Assembly: GCF_001189535.1 (NCBI RefSeq)
Contig: NZ_CP012070.1
Coordinates: 3,461,272 to 3,525,271 of the forward strand
From: Arsenicicoccus sp. oral taxon 190
GTDB taxonomy: Bacteria; Actinomycetota; Actinomycetes; Actinomycetales; Dermatophilaceae
Direction of reading: 5' to 3'
DNA length: 64,000 bases
A program made the translations under genes and the position numbers. Positions 16,208-25,298 of the stretch are shown one piece after another. The notes beneath the pieces are model-generated. The model made no database searches. It had not been told where the DNA came from and saw only the letters and a program-made list of their open reading frames with translations. How positions within the stretch are numbered: position 1 is the stretch's first letter; the number at the start of each line of letters is the position of its first letter.

Positions 16208-17476
16208 GTCGGTGCGGTAGCGGGCGAAGGAGGGCACCAGCGCCGACGCCGCGAGCACCAGCACGACCACGAGCACGCCACCGGCCAGCGTCGCCCAGGC
16301 CGCCCCCACCAGCCCCGCCGCGTAGCCGTGCACCACGTCCGCGATGCGTGGCCCGCCGGCCACCACCACGATGAAGATCCCCTGCAACCGCCCCCGCACC
16401 TCCGGCGAGGCCGCGGACTGCAGCATCGCCTGCCGGAACGCCGCCGACACCATGTCCGCGGCCCCCGCGGCGGCGAGCGCGACCGCCGCCAGCCAGATCC
16501 ACGGGTGCAGCCGACCGCCCGCCGGCAGCACCGCGGCGCCGGTGAGCGCGACTCCCACGCCCCACGCGACGATGCACAGCACCACCGCCCGCCCGTGCCG
16601 CGTCACCCGCGACACCCACCCCGAGAAGACCCCGCCGAGCACGGCACCCGCCGGGATCGCGGCGAAGAGCACCGCGAAGGCCAGCCCTCCCCCGACCTCG
16701 CCGCCGAGGTCGACGTGCGCGATCTCGGGGAAGAGCGCCCGCGGCATCCCGAAGACCATGGCGATCAGGTCCACCACGAAGCTCATCATCAGCACGGGAT
16801 GCCCTCCGAGATAACGGATCCCGTCGACGACCGAGCGCAGCCCGGGCGCGGACGACGGCGACCCCGGGTGCCTCTCGGCGGGCAGCGGCGGCAGGCGGCG
16901 GACGGCATACAGGGTGGCGAGCAGGCAGATCGCGTCGGCGAGGTAGAGCCACGAGAACCCGACGAGCGGGATCAGGGCCCCGGCCACGAGCGGCCCGGCG
17001 ATCGCGCCGGCCATGAAGAGCGTCATGTTGAGCGCGTTGGCCGCCGGGAGCAGATCCATCGGCAGGATCGACGGCAGCACCGCGGTGCGCGTCGGTTGGT
17101 TGACCGCGAAGAACGCCTGCTGGATCGCGAAGAGCCCCAGCAGGATCCACACGTTGCCCCACCCCAGCGCCGCCTGCAGCCAGAAGCCCAGCGTCGTCAC
17201 GATCAGCCCGACCGTCGTGATGGTCAGCAACCGCCGCTTGTCGACGTGGTCCGCGAGCGCCCCACCCCACAGCCCGAAGACGACGAGCGGCACCAGACCG
17301 AAGATCCCGGTCAACCCGACATAGGCCGACGAGCCCGTGTCGGCGTAGATCTGCGCCGGCACGGACACGATCGTCAGCTGGGCGCCGATGACGGTGATGA
17401 TGTTGGCCGTCCACAGCCGCCGGAAGTCACCGTGCTGCAGCGGGCGGGTGTCGGCGACGACGGAGCGGAGGTTCAC
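16163..17476 (-). CDS. MFS exporter, EntS-like
   Basis: This 437-residue major facilitator has 12 predicted membrane helices and the MFS_3/EntS look: GDFRRLWTANIITVIGAQLTIVS at the start, GLWGGALADHVDKRRLL in loop 2-3, and the AVNQPTRTAVLPSILP segment. EntS-like proteins export siderophores or drugs. No siderophore synthesis genes are nearby, so the substrate is unknown. It starts at GTG 17476. Its C-terminal nine residues and stop come from a type 1 palindromic repeat, which suggests the repeat inserted into or next to the original gene end. Confidence 0.88.
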   Translation of the reverse strand: MNLRSVVADTRPLQHGDFRRLWTANIITVIGAQLTIVSVPAQIYADTGSSAYVGLTGIFGLVPLVVFGLWGGALADHVDKRRLLTITTVGLIVTTLGFWLQAALGWGNVWILLGLFAIQQAFFAVNQPTRTAVLPSILPMDLLPAANALNMTLFMAGAIAGPLVAGALIPLVGFSWLYLADAICLLATLYAVRRLPPLPAERHPGSPSSAPGLRSVVDGIRYLGGHPVLMMSFVVDLIAMVFGMPRALFPEIAHVDLGGEVGGGLAFAVLFAAIPAGAVLGGVFSGWVSRVTRHGRAVVLCIVAWGVGVALTGAAVLPAGGRLHPWIWLAAVALAAAGAADMVSAAFRQAMLQSAASPEVRGRLQGIFIVVVAGGPRIADVVHGYAAGLVGAAWATLAGGVLVVVLVLAASALVPSFARYRTDLPPAQASTGRPSPG

Positions 17477-17541
17477 CGGGACAGCCTAGGTGCTCCGGCC
17501 CGCCCGTCCGACCGGCGCCGGTCAGGGGCAGGATGGGCCGT

Positions 17542-18850
17542 ATGACGAGCGCCCGCCGCCCTGACGACCGCTACCTCGCGCGGCTGCGGGACGGGACGGT
17601 CAAGCAGCGCAACCCGTTCACGGGGACGCAGGTGTGGACGGTTCCGGGGCGGGGCAACCGACCGCTCGAGGCCCCGGTCCCGGCGGCGGCTCCCGTGGCC
17701 GGGGACGAGCGGGACCGGCTGTGCGCGTTCTGCCCGGAGCGCTACGCCGAGACGCCGCCGGAGAAGGCGCGGCTCGTGAGATCCCGCCGCAGACACGGCA
17801 GATCCCGGGTGGATGACGCTGACCGACCTGTCCCGCAACGAGCTCCACGACACGGTCGCCGAGTTCCGGCGCGTGCCCAACCTCTTCGAGATCCTCAGCT
17901 ACGACTACTGGCGGCTCAACCACGGCGTCACGCTGTCGCCTGCGGCACGGGCCCGCCGGGACGCCTACCTCGCCGACCCGGCCGGTCGCGCCCACGTGCT
18001 CGCCGTCGCCCGCGCCAAGGCGCTCGCGAGCGGCACGTCCGCGCAGGAGTGGGAGCGGCTGGACGACGCGGCCCGGCTCGCGGGGACGGAGGCCTTCTTC
18101 GGTGGTGGGCACGACGTGATCGTCGCGCGCCGTCACCTGGTGGACGGCGCCACCGAGACCGGCGGGCTCGCCTCGTCGGGGACCCTGACTCCCGAGGAGC
18201 ACCGCGCCTACGTGAGGTTCACGGTCGACGCGATGGCCGACCTCTACGCGGCCAACCCGCACGTGCGCTACGTCGCGGCGTTCCAGAACTGGCTGAAGGC
18301 CGCCGGTGCCTCCTTCGACCACCTGCACAAGCAGCTCGTCGCCGTCGACGAGCTCGGCACCCAGGCCGAGCAGGAGCAGGAGCGGCTGCGCCGCGACCCC
18401 ACCCTGTATGCCGACGCCGGCCCCGCCCTCGCCGAGCGCGCCGGACTCGTGGTCGCCCGCACCGAGCACGCGGTCGCCTACGCGGGGTTCGGGCACCGCT
18501 ACCCCACCCTCGAGGTGCACTCCCTGTCGCCGACGCGTGAGCCGTGGCGGCAGCAGCGGGCGGAGGTCGACGGGGTCGCCGACCTGCTCCACGCGATGCA
18601 CGCCGCCACGGGGCCCCGCGTGCCGTGCAACGAGGAGTGGCACCACACCCCGACCGGCGTCGACCTGCCCCTGCCCTGGCGGATCGTGCTCAAGTGGCGG
18701 GTCTCCACGCTGGCGGGGTTCGAGGGCGGCACGAAGATCTACGTCAACACCATCGACCCGTGGTCTCTGCGCGAGCGGGTCGCCGGTCAGCTGCGGGCCC
18801 TCGCCGACGAGGGGCGGTTGGCGGACGGCATACGGCTCGGGGGCTCCTGA
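17542..18850 (+). pseudogene. DUF4921 (GalT-like) gene with a frameshift
   Basis: The first part (from ATG 17542) gives the family N-terminus GTVKQRNPFTGTQVWTVPGR and FCPERYAETPPEKARLVR. The frame then derails at about 17778. The rest, in another frame, continues DPAADTADPGWMTLTDL, EFRRVPNLFEILSYDYW, the HIT-type nucleotidyl-transfer motif SFDHLHKQLVA and FGHRYPTLEVHS to the stop at 18850. Adding two bases (CG) after CTCGTG would restore one frame of about 436 residues, the normal family length. DUF4921 proteins are galactose-1-phosphate uridylyltransferase-like. Either the gene is recently broken or the sequence has a 2-base error. Confidence 0.8.
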
Positions 18851-18886
18851 GTCCCTGAGCCCCCCGCCCCTTTCCCCTCACGACAA

Positions 18887-18927
18887 CGTGGTCGGTTTGG
18901 GCGCCTGGGCGACCCAAACCGACCACG
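18887..18927. terminator. Bidirectional terminator-like hairpin
   Basis: CGTGGTCGGTTTGGG (18887-18901) pairs perfectly over 15 bp with CCCAAACCGACCACG (18913-18927) around an 11-base loop. It lies between the convergent DUF4921 and Gly-rich protein genes. There is no U-tract on either side, as is usual for terminators in very GC-rich actinobacteria. Confidence 0.7.
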
Positions 18928-18939
18928 ATCGGAGGAAGA

Positions 18940-19602
18940 TCAGAAGTCGAAGTCGCCGAACCCGTCGAAGCCCCCGCCCAGGTCCCCGCCGATGTCGCCG
19001 AAGGCGTCGCCACCGGCGAAGTCCGCGCCGCCGTCCCCGAACCCGTCGAAGCCGTCGAAGATCGCCCCGGCCACCGCGGTCCCGACCACGACGCCGGCGA
19101 TCGAGCCCAGCATGGAGCCCATGATCATGCCGCCCATGCCCATGCCGCCGCGGCCCCCGCCACCACCGGTGCCGCCGAACGTCCGCTCCATGAACCCTGG
19201 CTCGCGCAGCTCGGCGCGGGTGGCCGCGCGGGCCAGCGAGCGCGGGTCGTCGCCGGCCGGCTTCTCCCCAGACTGGGCGAGCCCGGCCAGCACCTGCTGA
19301 CGCTGCTCGGGCGTCAGCTTCGCGAACGCCTCGGCGTGCGCCTCCTCGACCTTCTCCGGCGGGGCGGTGCGCAGCAGGTAGCGGTAGCGCTCGATGGCCT
19401 GCTGGTCCTCCGCCGACGGCGCCGGCTGCCCCGCCTGACCCGGCTGCAAGGGCTGGCCCTGCTGCCCCGGCTGCGCGGGCGTCCCCACCTGCTCGTAGCC
19501 GGCGGGCGCCGGGGCGTACTGCGGCTGCGGCGGCTGGTAGCCCTGCGGCTGCTGGTGGTCCTGCCGCGGCGTCCGGCCCAGCAGTCGGTCGAGGAATCCC
19601 AT
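18940..19602 (-). CDS. Gly-rich low-complexity protein with a glycine-zipper segment, unknown
   Basis: This 220-residue protein has four parts: a short conserved-looking start (MGFLDRLLGRTP), a Gln/Pro-rich linker (about 15-70), a charged helical segment (EDQQAIERYRYLLRTAPPEKVEEAHAEAF, then LTPEQRQQVLAGLA), and a Gly-rich C-terminal third. The last part includes a glycine-zipper-like hydrophobic run (MGSMLGSIAGVVVGTAVAGAIF) and an acidic Gly/Phe/Asp tail ending GFGDFDF. GGGAG lies 5 bases before ATG 19602. I do not recognise the family. It may associate with membranes. Confidence 0.75.
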   Translation of the reverse strand: MGFLDRLLGRTPRQDHQQPQGYQPPQPQYAPAPAGYEQVGTPAQPGQQGQPLQPGQAGQPAPSAEDQQAIERYRYLLRTAPPEKVEEAHAEAFAKLTPEQRQQVLAGLAQSGEKPAGDDPRSLARAATRAELREPGFMERTFGGTGGGGGRGGMGMGGMIMGSMLGSIAGVVVGTAVAGAIFDGFDGFGDGGADFAGGDAFGDIGGDLGGGFDGFGDFDF

Positions 19603-19747
19603 GGTCACTCCCGTATGTCGTCGGTCGTCCTGCCCGATGCAACGTGGGTCTGACCCACGGCGTTCCCGGTGCACCCCGTGCGACGCCCGGCGGGGGCGGC
19701 GAGGTTGTGCCCGGCCGCAGGGTCGGGAGGGAGCTGCCAGCCGACGC

Positions 19748-20554
19748 TCAGCCGGCTGCCAGCCTCGCGGCCGCGTCCATCGCGATCCAGAAGACCCGCT
19801 CGTGGGCGTCGCCGGCACCCACCCAACCCCGGTGGTCCCACTCCTCGCCGGCGAGGGAGTCGGCGCTGAAGAGGATCTGCCCCAGCTCGACGCCGCGATG
19901 GGCCGCCACCGCGAGGAGCGCGCTGGCCTCCATCTCCACGAGCACGCACCCGGCCTCGATGCGCCGCGCCACGGTGGACCGGGTCTCGCGATAGATCCCG
20001 TCCGTCGTCCAGGTGCGGCCGCGCTCGTGCGCCGCCCCCACCGCCTCCAGGGCAGCGACGCAGGCCCGTATGCCGCCGGCGCCCGCCTCGACCACCGACG
20101 TGGTCGCCCCGTAGTGGGCGCTCGTCCCCTCGTCCCGCAGCGCCGACGTGACCACGACCGGGTGGCCCATGACGAGCGACGGCACCAGCACCCCCGCGGA
20201 CCCGACGGCCACGAACCGGCTGATCCCCCGCGCGATCGCCTCCTCGAGGAACATCACGGCCCGCGGGGCCCCGATCTCGGGGAAGAAGAAGGCGATCCGC
20301 CGGCCCGCCACCTCCCGGACGTAGCAGGGCTGGCCGCCGATGATCGAGGTGAAGCTGAACGCGACGTCGCTGCCCTCGCGCTCCCCCACCGCGCGCACGG
20401 TGTCGGGGAAGAAGCAGATCACGGCGGCGTCGGGGACCTCCCCCTCCGGCAGCGGCGGGTACATCGCGGCGGGCTCGAGCACGCCGGGCTCGGCCAGGTC
20501 CTCGGGCCGGTGCAGGGCGGTCACGTCACGGCCGGGCACGTCACGGCCGGGCAC
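19748..20554 (-). CDS. Nucleoside phosphorylase (PNP/UDP family)
   Basis: This 268-residue protein is of the uridine/purine nucleoside phosphorylase fold. Visible marks are FVAVGSAGVLVPSLVMGHPVVVTSALRDEGTSAHY and the ribose-binding VEMEASALLAVA. It would split nucleosides phosphorolytically and is the last gene of the nucleoside importer-cdd run. Three in-frame GTG codons (20554, 20539, 20524) could start it. The first two lie in a 15-bp tandem duplication that also contains the cdd stop, so the start is not decidable; the longest is given here. Confidence 0.88.
   Translation of the reverse strand: MPGRDVPGRDVTALHRPEDLAEPGVLEPAAMYPPLPEGEVPDAAVICFFPDTVRAVGEREGSDVAFSFTSIIGGQPCYVREVAGRRIAFFFPEIGAPRAVMFLEEAIARGISRFVAVGSAGVLVPSLVMGHPVVVTSALRDEGTSAHYGATTSVVEAGAGGIRACVAALEAVGAAHERGRTWTTDGIYRETRSTVARRIEAGCVLVEMEASALLAVAAHRGVELGQILFSADSLAGEEWDHRGWVGAGDAHERVFWIAMDAAARLAAG
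20525..20554 (-). repeat. 15-bp tandem duplication at the cdd stop / phosphorylase start
   Basis: The unit GTGCCCGGCCGTGAC occurs twice in succession on the minus strand and ends just before a third GTG. The first copy contains the cdd stop TGA. The duplication gives the phosphorylase three successive GTG start codons in the same frame. Confidence 0.65.
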
Positions 20555-20993
20555 GGTCGAGGTCGTCGGCGCCGAAGGCCTGCGGCAGCACCTCGCTCAT
20601 CGGCAGCACCCCGCGGGGCGTCGCCAGCAGGCAGGCAGCGCCGCCGTGCTCCCAGAGCAGCTGTCGGCACCGGCCGCACGGCATCAGCGGCGACCCGTCG
20701 GCGTCCACGCACGCGACCGCGACCAGCCGGCCGCCGCCGGAGGCGTGCAGCGCCGAGACCATGCCGCACTCGGCGCACAGGCCGACGCCGTAGGAGGCGT
20801 TCTCGACGTTGCAGCCCACCACGACGCGGCCGTCGTCGACCAGGCCGGCGACGCCGACCGGGAAGGACGAGTAGGGCGCGTAGGCGTGCCGCATCGCGGC
20901 CACCGCGGCCTCGCGCAGGCTCTCCCAGTCGACGGTCGGCCCGGACCCGGGTCCGGGCGCGCGCCCGGGCGCGGCGGACGGCATACGGCTCAT
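20541..20993 (-). CDS. cdd: Cytidine deaminase
   Basis: This 150-residue zinc enzyme deaminates cytidine and deoxycytidine. NASYGVGLCAECG at 66-77 holds C73, A74 and the catalytic E75, and PCGRC at 105-109 supplies C106 and C109. About 20 extra N-terminal residues are Pro/Gly-rich and may reflect an early start; ATG 20993 overlaps the permease stop (ATGA), which supports it. The gene lies directly after the nucleoside permease genes, the usual order in actinobacteria, so imported cytidine can be converted to uridine for the next enzyme. Confidence 0.95.
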   Translation of the reverse strand: MSRMPSAAPGRAPGPGSGPTVDWESLREAAVAAMRHAYAPYSSFPVGVAGLVDDGRVVVGCNVENASYGVGLCAECGMVSALHASGGGRLVAVACVDADGSPLMPCGRCRQLLWEHGGAACLLATPRGVLPMSEVLPQAFGADDLDRARP

Positions 20994-22270
20994 CCCACCT
21001 CGCCCTTGCGATAGACCTGGCCGTCGGCCGCGGGCATCCGCAGCGTCTGCGAGGCCAGGCCCAGCACCATCAGGGTCGCGACGTAGGGCGCGGCCCCGGC
21101 GAGCTCGCCGGGCACCTGGTCGGTCGCGAGGAAGATCCACACGGCCAGCCCGCCGACGACGAGGGCCACGATGCCGCCGGTGAGGTTGCGGCGGACGATC
21201 TGCCAGCCGCCGAGGGCCACCAGCAGCACGCCGAGGACGAGGAGCATCCCGTGGACCGCCCCGCCGCGCAGCTGGACCGCGTCGAAGTAGCCGAAGAGCA
21301 GCGAGCCGGCGGCCAGCGGGCCGGGTCGCCAGTTGCCGAAGATCATGGCGGCCAGACCGATGTAGCCGCGGCCGCCGGTCTGCCCGTCGCGGAACATGTT
21401 GGCCGCCACGAGCGCGAGGTAGCCGCCGCCGAGCCCGGCGAAGCCCCCGGAGATCAGCACGGCCAGGAACTTGTAGAGGTAGACGTTGACGCCGAGGGAC
21501 TCGGCGGACCAGGGGTTCTCGCCGCAGGAGCGCAGCCGCAGCCCGAAGGTGGTGCGCCACAGCACCCACCAGGACACGGCGACTAGCACCGCCGCGATCA
21601 GGGTCAGCACCGACAAGTTGGTGATGAAGGCGGCGAGCAGCCCGGCGACGTCGGAGACGAAGAAGATGTGCCTGGACTCGAGGGAGGTCAGCGCGGGCGA
21701 GAGCACGGGCACGGTGATGTCCGGCAGCGGTGGCAGCGGCGGCGACTGCGTCGCGCCACCGCCCTCGGTGCCGGTGAAGGTGCGGGCGGCGAGGTACTTC
21801 GCACCGCCCATGCCGATGAGGTTGACGGCGACGCCGGAGACGATGTGGTCGACGCCGAAGACGACGGTGGCCAGCGCGTGGATGGCACCTCCGACGACCC
21901 CGAGCAGGATCGCGCCGACGACACCGGCCCACGGCCCCCAGTGGTAGGCGAAGAACGCGGCGCCCCAGGTGCCGAGGATCATCATGCCCTCGAGGCCGAT
22001 GTTGACGACGCCGGCCCGCTCGGACCACAGGCCGCCCAGACCGGCCATGCCGATCGGCACCGCGAGACCGAGGGCCGCGGCGAGCGCCCCGGAGGACGCG
22101 AGGTCGTTCTCCCCGGTCACGACCCGCATCACGGAGACGAAGAGCAGCGCCAGCAGGGCGACGCCGGCGAGCTGCAGCGGGGTGAGCCGACGCCGGCGCC
22201 GGGGCGCGCGGGAGCGGTCGGGTCCGGGGCCGGCCGAGTCGGTGCCCGGCGCGGTGGCGACGGTGCTCAT
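20990..22270 (-). CDS. Nucleoside ABC importer, permease 2
   Basis: This 426-residue BPD_transp_2 permease has about ten helices, with family marks GLWSERAGVVNIGLEGMMILG and FGLRLRSCGENPWSAESLGVNV. A basic Arg/Pro-rich cytoplasmic N-terminus of about 35 residues precedes the first helix. It forms a heterodimer with permease 1 in BMP-dependent nucleoside importers. ATG 22270 overlaps the stop of permease 1 and its own stop overlaps the cdd start, so translation is coupled through the cluster. Confidence 0.94.
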   Translation of the reverse strand: MSTVATAPGTDSAGPGPDRSRAPRRRRRLTPLQLAGVALLALLFVSVMRVVTGENDLASSGALAAALGLAVPIGMAGLGGLWSERAGVVNIGLEGMMILGTWGAAFFAYHWGPWAGVVGAILLGVVGGAIHALATVVFGVDHIVSGVAVNLIGMGGAKYLAARTFTGTEGGGATQSPPLPPLPDITVPVLSPALTSLESRHIFFVSDVAGLLAAFITNLSVLTLIAAVLVAVSWWVLWRTTFGLRLRSCGENPWSAESLGVNVYLYKFLAVLISGGFAGLGGGYLALVAANMFRDGQTGGRGYIGLAAMIFGNWRPGPLAAGSLLFGYFDAVQLRGGAVHGMLLVLGVLLVALGGWQIVRRNLTGGIVALVVGGLAVWIFLATDQVPGELAGAAPYVATLMVLGLASQTLRMPAADGQVYRKGEVG

Positions 22271-23391
22271 GCGCTCGCTCCTTGCGTCGTCGGGGCGGTC
22301 GGTGTCGACTGCGCCGCGAGATCCCGCGCCACCTTGGCCTGCTCGAGTCGGACGTTGGTGCGCCGCACGATCTCGTAGGCGATGACGACGGCCAGCACGA
22401 TCACGCCCTGGATGATGGCGACCAGCTGGTCGGAGACGCCCGCCTTGATCTGCAGCGCGTTGCCCTGCTGCTCCAGGTAGGACCAGAGCAGCGCGGCCAG
22501 GCCCATCCCGATCGGGTGGTTGCGGCCGAGCAGCGCGATGCCGATGCCGGCGAAGCCGATGCCCGGCTGGAAGTTGGTGCCGTAGGCGTGGTCCTGCCCG
22601 AAGAGCAGCGGCATGCCGATGAGGCCGGCCACCGCCCCCGACAGCAGCATCGTCGTGACGACCATGCGCCGGGCGTCGACCCCGCTGGCCACGGCGGCGG
22701 TCTCGGACAGGCCCGAGGCCCGCAGGTCGAAGCCGAACCGGGTCTTGCCGAGCACCAGCCAGTAGGCGACGCCGACGAGCAGCGCCACCACCAGCAGCCC
22801 GTAGACCTTGGTCGTGGTGCCGGGGACCAGCGCCAGCCCGGGCACCCACGAGTCCTGCGGCAGCGGCTTGGTGTTGGTGACGTTGCTGCCGGCGCCGGCG
22901 GACGTGTCGCGCGCCTTGGTCAGCAGGAAGGCGACGACGCTCGTCGCGATGGCGTTGAGCATGATCGAGGAGATGACCTCGGAGATGCCGCGCTTGACCT
23001 TGAGGTAGGCGGCGATCGACGCCCAGCCGGCTCCGACGAGCATCGCCACGACCAGGGTGGCGACGACGTTGGCCCAGCCGGGCAGGTAGCCCTGGGCCCC
23101 GAAGACCGCGGCAGCGAAGACCGCGATGCGGTACTGCCCCTCGGCGCCGATGTTGAAGAGGTTCATCCGGAAGCCGATGGCCAGCGCCACCGCGGCGAGG
23201 TAGTAGACGACCCCGCCGTTGATGATGCGGGCCAGCAGCCGGGGGCTCGGCTGACGCAGCAGCTCGGCCCACACGGCACCGACCGGGTCCTTGGCGACCA
23301 GCAGGATCAGCGAGGTCACGACGAAGGCGACCAGGACCGCGAGCAGCGGCGCCGCGAGCGCGAGCAGGAAGGCGCGGGGCGAGAACTTCAT
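22267..23391 (-). CDS. Nucleoside ABC importer, permease 1
   Basis: This 374-residue membrane subunit has the YufP/NupP look: FRMNLFNIGAEGQYRIAVFAAAVFG, the coupling segment KVKRGISEVISSIMLNAIA and FGFDLRASGLSETAAVASGV. About ten helices are predicted. ATG 23391 overlaps the ATPase stop (ATGA) and the stop overlaps the permease 2 start (ATGA). The tail ends in a Thr/Ala-rich stretch. Confidence 0.94.
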   Translation of the reverse strand: MKFSPRAFLLALAAPLLAVLVAFVVTSLILLVAKDPVGAVWAELLRQPSPRLLARIINGGVVYYLAAVALAIGFRMNLFNIGAEGQYRIAVFAAAVFGAQGYLPGWANVVATLVVAMLVGAGWASIAAYLKVKRGISEVISSIMLNAIATSVVAFLLTKARDTSAGAGSNVTNTKPLPQDSWVPGLALVPGTTTKVYGLLVVALLVGVAYWLVLGKTRFGFDLRASGLSETAAVASGVDARRMVVTTMLLSGAVAGLIGMPLLFGQDHAYGTNFQPGIGFAGIGIALLGRNHPIGMGLAALLWSYLEQQGNALQIKAGVSDQLVAIIQGVIVLAVVIAYEIVRRTNVRLEQAKVARDLAAQSTPTAPTTQGASA

Positions 23392-25148
23392 CGGGGGGAC
23401 TCCTCGGTCCGCGGGCCACCGGTCGTGGAGGCCTCGGCCGTATGCCGGGTGGCGCCGGCGCTGGGCAGGGTGCTGTCCGGGGCGCCCGGCACGGCCTCGT
23501 GCGGGGCGCCGGTGCCGGGGGCGCCGCCCGCCAGCGGGTCCAGGTCGTCGCCGTGCAGGCTGACCTCGCTCAGGTCGCCGCCCATCATGGCGGCGCCCAG
23601 GGCCTTGAGGGTCAGGTCGGGCGGCAGCGGCTCGGACAGCGTCCCGGCCACGATGGCGCGGATCGAGTCGGACAGGCCGCGCAGCTCGTCGAGGTCGGCG
23701 GTGATGAGAAGCACCGCCATGCCGTCGCGCCGGGCGCGTTTGATGTGGTCCCAGATCGCGGCCTGCGCGCCCACGTCGACGCCGCGGGTGGGGTGCGCGG
23801 CCAGCAGCAGCCGCGGCTCGTGGGCCATCTCGCGGCCGATGATGAGCTTCTGCTGGTTGCCGCCGGACAGCGCGCCCGCGGTCACGTGGATGGAGGGGGT
23901 GCGGACGTCGTAGTCGCCGACGATCCGTTCCGTGTCGGCCTTGGCCCCCCGCGCGTTGACGAACGGGCCGGCGGTGTTGGGCGGCTGGGTCTGGTGCCCG
24001 AGGATGCGGTTCTCCCACAGCGGCGCCTCGAGCAGCAGGCCGTAGCGGTGCCGGTCGGCGGGGACGTAGCCCACGCCCGCCTCGCGGATGCGCCGGGTGT
24101 GCCAGTCGGTGATGTCCTCCCCGCCGAGGTAGACCCGCCCCGAGGAGGGGTCGCGCATCCCCATGATGACCTCGACCAGCTCGTCCTGGCCGTTGCCCTC
24201 CACCCCGGCGATCCCGAGGATCTCTCCGGCGTGCACGCTCAGCGTGATGTCGTCGAGGACGTCGCGCCCTCCGGGGCGGGCGAGCCGGACGTGCTCGAGT
24301 CGCAGCACCACGCGGTCGGTGACGGTGGAGTCCTCGGTCTGCGGGCTCGGCATCTCGCGGCCGACCATGAGCTCGCTGAGCTCCTGCTTGGTGACGGTGC
24401 GGGGGTCGGCGGTCCCGACCGTGGTGCCGCGACGGATGACGGTGATGTCGTCGGCGACCTGGCGGATCTCGTCGAGCTTGTGGGAGATGAAGATGATGGT
24501 CAGGCCCTCGGCGGTGAGGGTCCGCAGGTTGTCGAAGAGCTCGGCGACCTCTTGGGGCACGAGCACGGCGGTGGGCTCGTCCAGGATGAGGATGCGGGCG
24601 CCGCGGTAGAGGACCTTGAGGATCTCCACGCGCTGCTGGTGCCCCACGCCGAGGTCCCCCACCCGGGCGTCGGGGTCGATGCCGAGGCCGTACTCCCTCG
24701 AGATGCGGCGGATCTCCTCGCGCGCCCCGTCGCCGATGCCGTGGAGCTTCTCGGCGCCGAGGACGACGTTCTCGGTGACGGTGAGGTTGTCCGCGAGCTT
24801 GAAGTGCTGGAAGACCATCCCGACGCCGGCGGCGATCGCGTCGCTCGGGCTGTGGAAGGTGACCTCGCGGCCGTCGATCTCGATGGTCCCCTCGTCGGCG
24901 CGCTGCACGCCGTAGAGGATCTTCATCAGGGTCGACTTGCCGGCGCCGTTCTCCCCCACCAGCGCATGGATGGTGCCCTTGGGGACCGAGAAGGTGATGT
25001 CCTTGTTGGCCACCACGCCGGGAAACCTCTTGGTGATGCCGCGCACCGCGACGGCCGGTGGCGCGTCCTGGTGCGTGGCGGTGGCTGGAGTACTGATGGT
25101 CCACGCTCCTTGCTCGGCTGCCCTGCCTGCTGCAGCTGTCCGGGTCAC
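23388..25148 (-). CDS. Nucleoside ABC importer, double ATPase
   Basis: This 586-residue protein has two fused ATPase domains. The first has Walker A GENGAGKST and Walker B ILILDEPTA with a divergent signature LGVGHQQ. The second has a degenerate Walker A (GVEGNGQDE) but a good signature LSGGNQQK and HPTRGVD. This asymmetry is typical of nucleoside and sugar importers. The start is uncertain: GTG 25148 is the only early standard start, but AAGGAG lies 8 bases before an ATC codon in the same frame (near 25110), and a GTG just before RGITKRFPG is also possible. The C-terminal 60 residues are Pro/Gly/Thr-rich. Confidence 0.92.
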   Translation of the reverse strand: MTRTAAAGRAAEQGAWTISTPATATHQDAPPAVAVRGITKRFPGVVANKDITFSVPKGTIHALVGENGAGKSTLMKILYGVQRADEGTIEIDGREVTFHSPSDAIAAGVGMVFQHFKLADNLTVTENVVLGAEKLHGIGDGAREEIRRISREYGLGIDPDARVGDLGVGHQQRVEILKVLYRGARILILDEPTAVLVPQEVAELFDNLRTLTAEGLTIIFISHKLDEIRQVADDITVIRRGTTVGTADPRTVTKQELSELMVGREMPSPQTEDSTVTDRVVLRLEHVRLARPGGRDVLDDITLSVHAGEILGIAGVEGNGQDELVEVIMGMRDPSSGRVYLGGEDITDWHTRRIREAGVGYVPADRHRYGLLLEAPLWENRILGHQTQPPNTAGPFVNARGAKADTERIVGDYDVRTPSIHVTAGALSGGNQQKLIIGREMAHEPRLLLAAHPTRGVDVGAQAAIWDHIKRARRDGMAVLLITADLDELRGLSDSIRAIVAGTLSEPLPPDLTLKALGAAMMGGDLSEVSLHGDDLDPLAGGAPGTGAPHEAVPGAPDSTLPSAGATRHTAEASTTGGPRTEESPR

Positions 25149-25194
25149 CCTACCGTCGGGTCGGCGCCGCGTCCGGGCGGCCCCGCGGATGCGT

Positions 25195-25235
25195 GCGGCC
25201 CGGCCCCTGCCCCGAGGGGGCGGTGGCCGGGCCGC
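25195..25235 (-). terminator. Intra-operon hairpin between the lipoprotein and ATPase genes
   Basis: GCGGCCCGGCC (25195-25205) pairs perfectly with GGCCGGGCCGC (25225-25235) in the 150-base gap between the binding-protein gene and the ATPase gene. Such partial terminators often let the binding protein be made in excess over the membrane parts of an importer. No U-tract is present. Confidence 0.55.
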
Positions 25236-25298
25236 GCGGCATACGCGCTGGTCGGTATGCCGGGAGCCGCGGGGCCACCGCGCTCCCGGCCACCGGGA

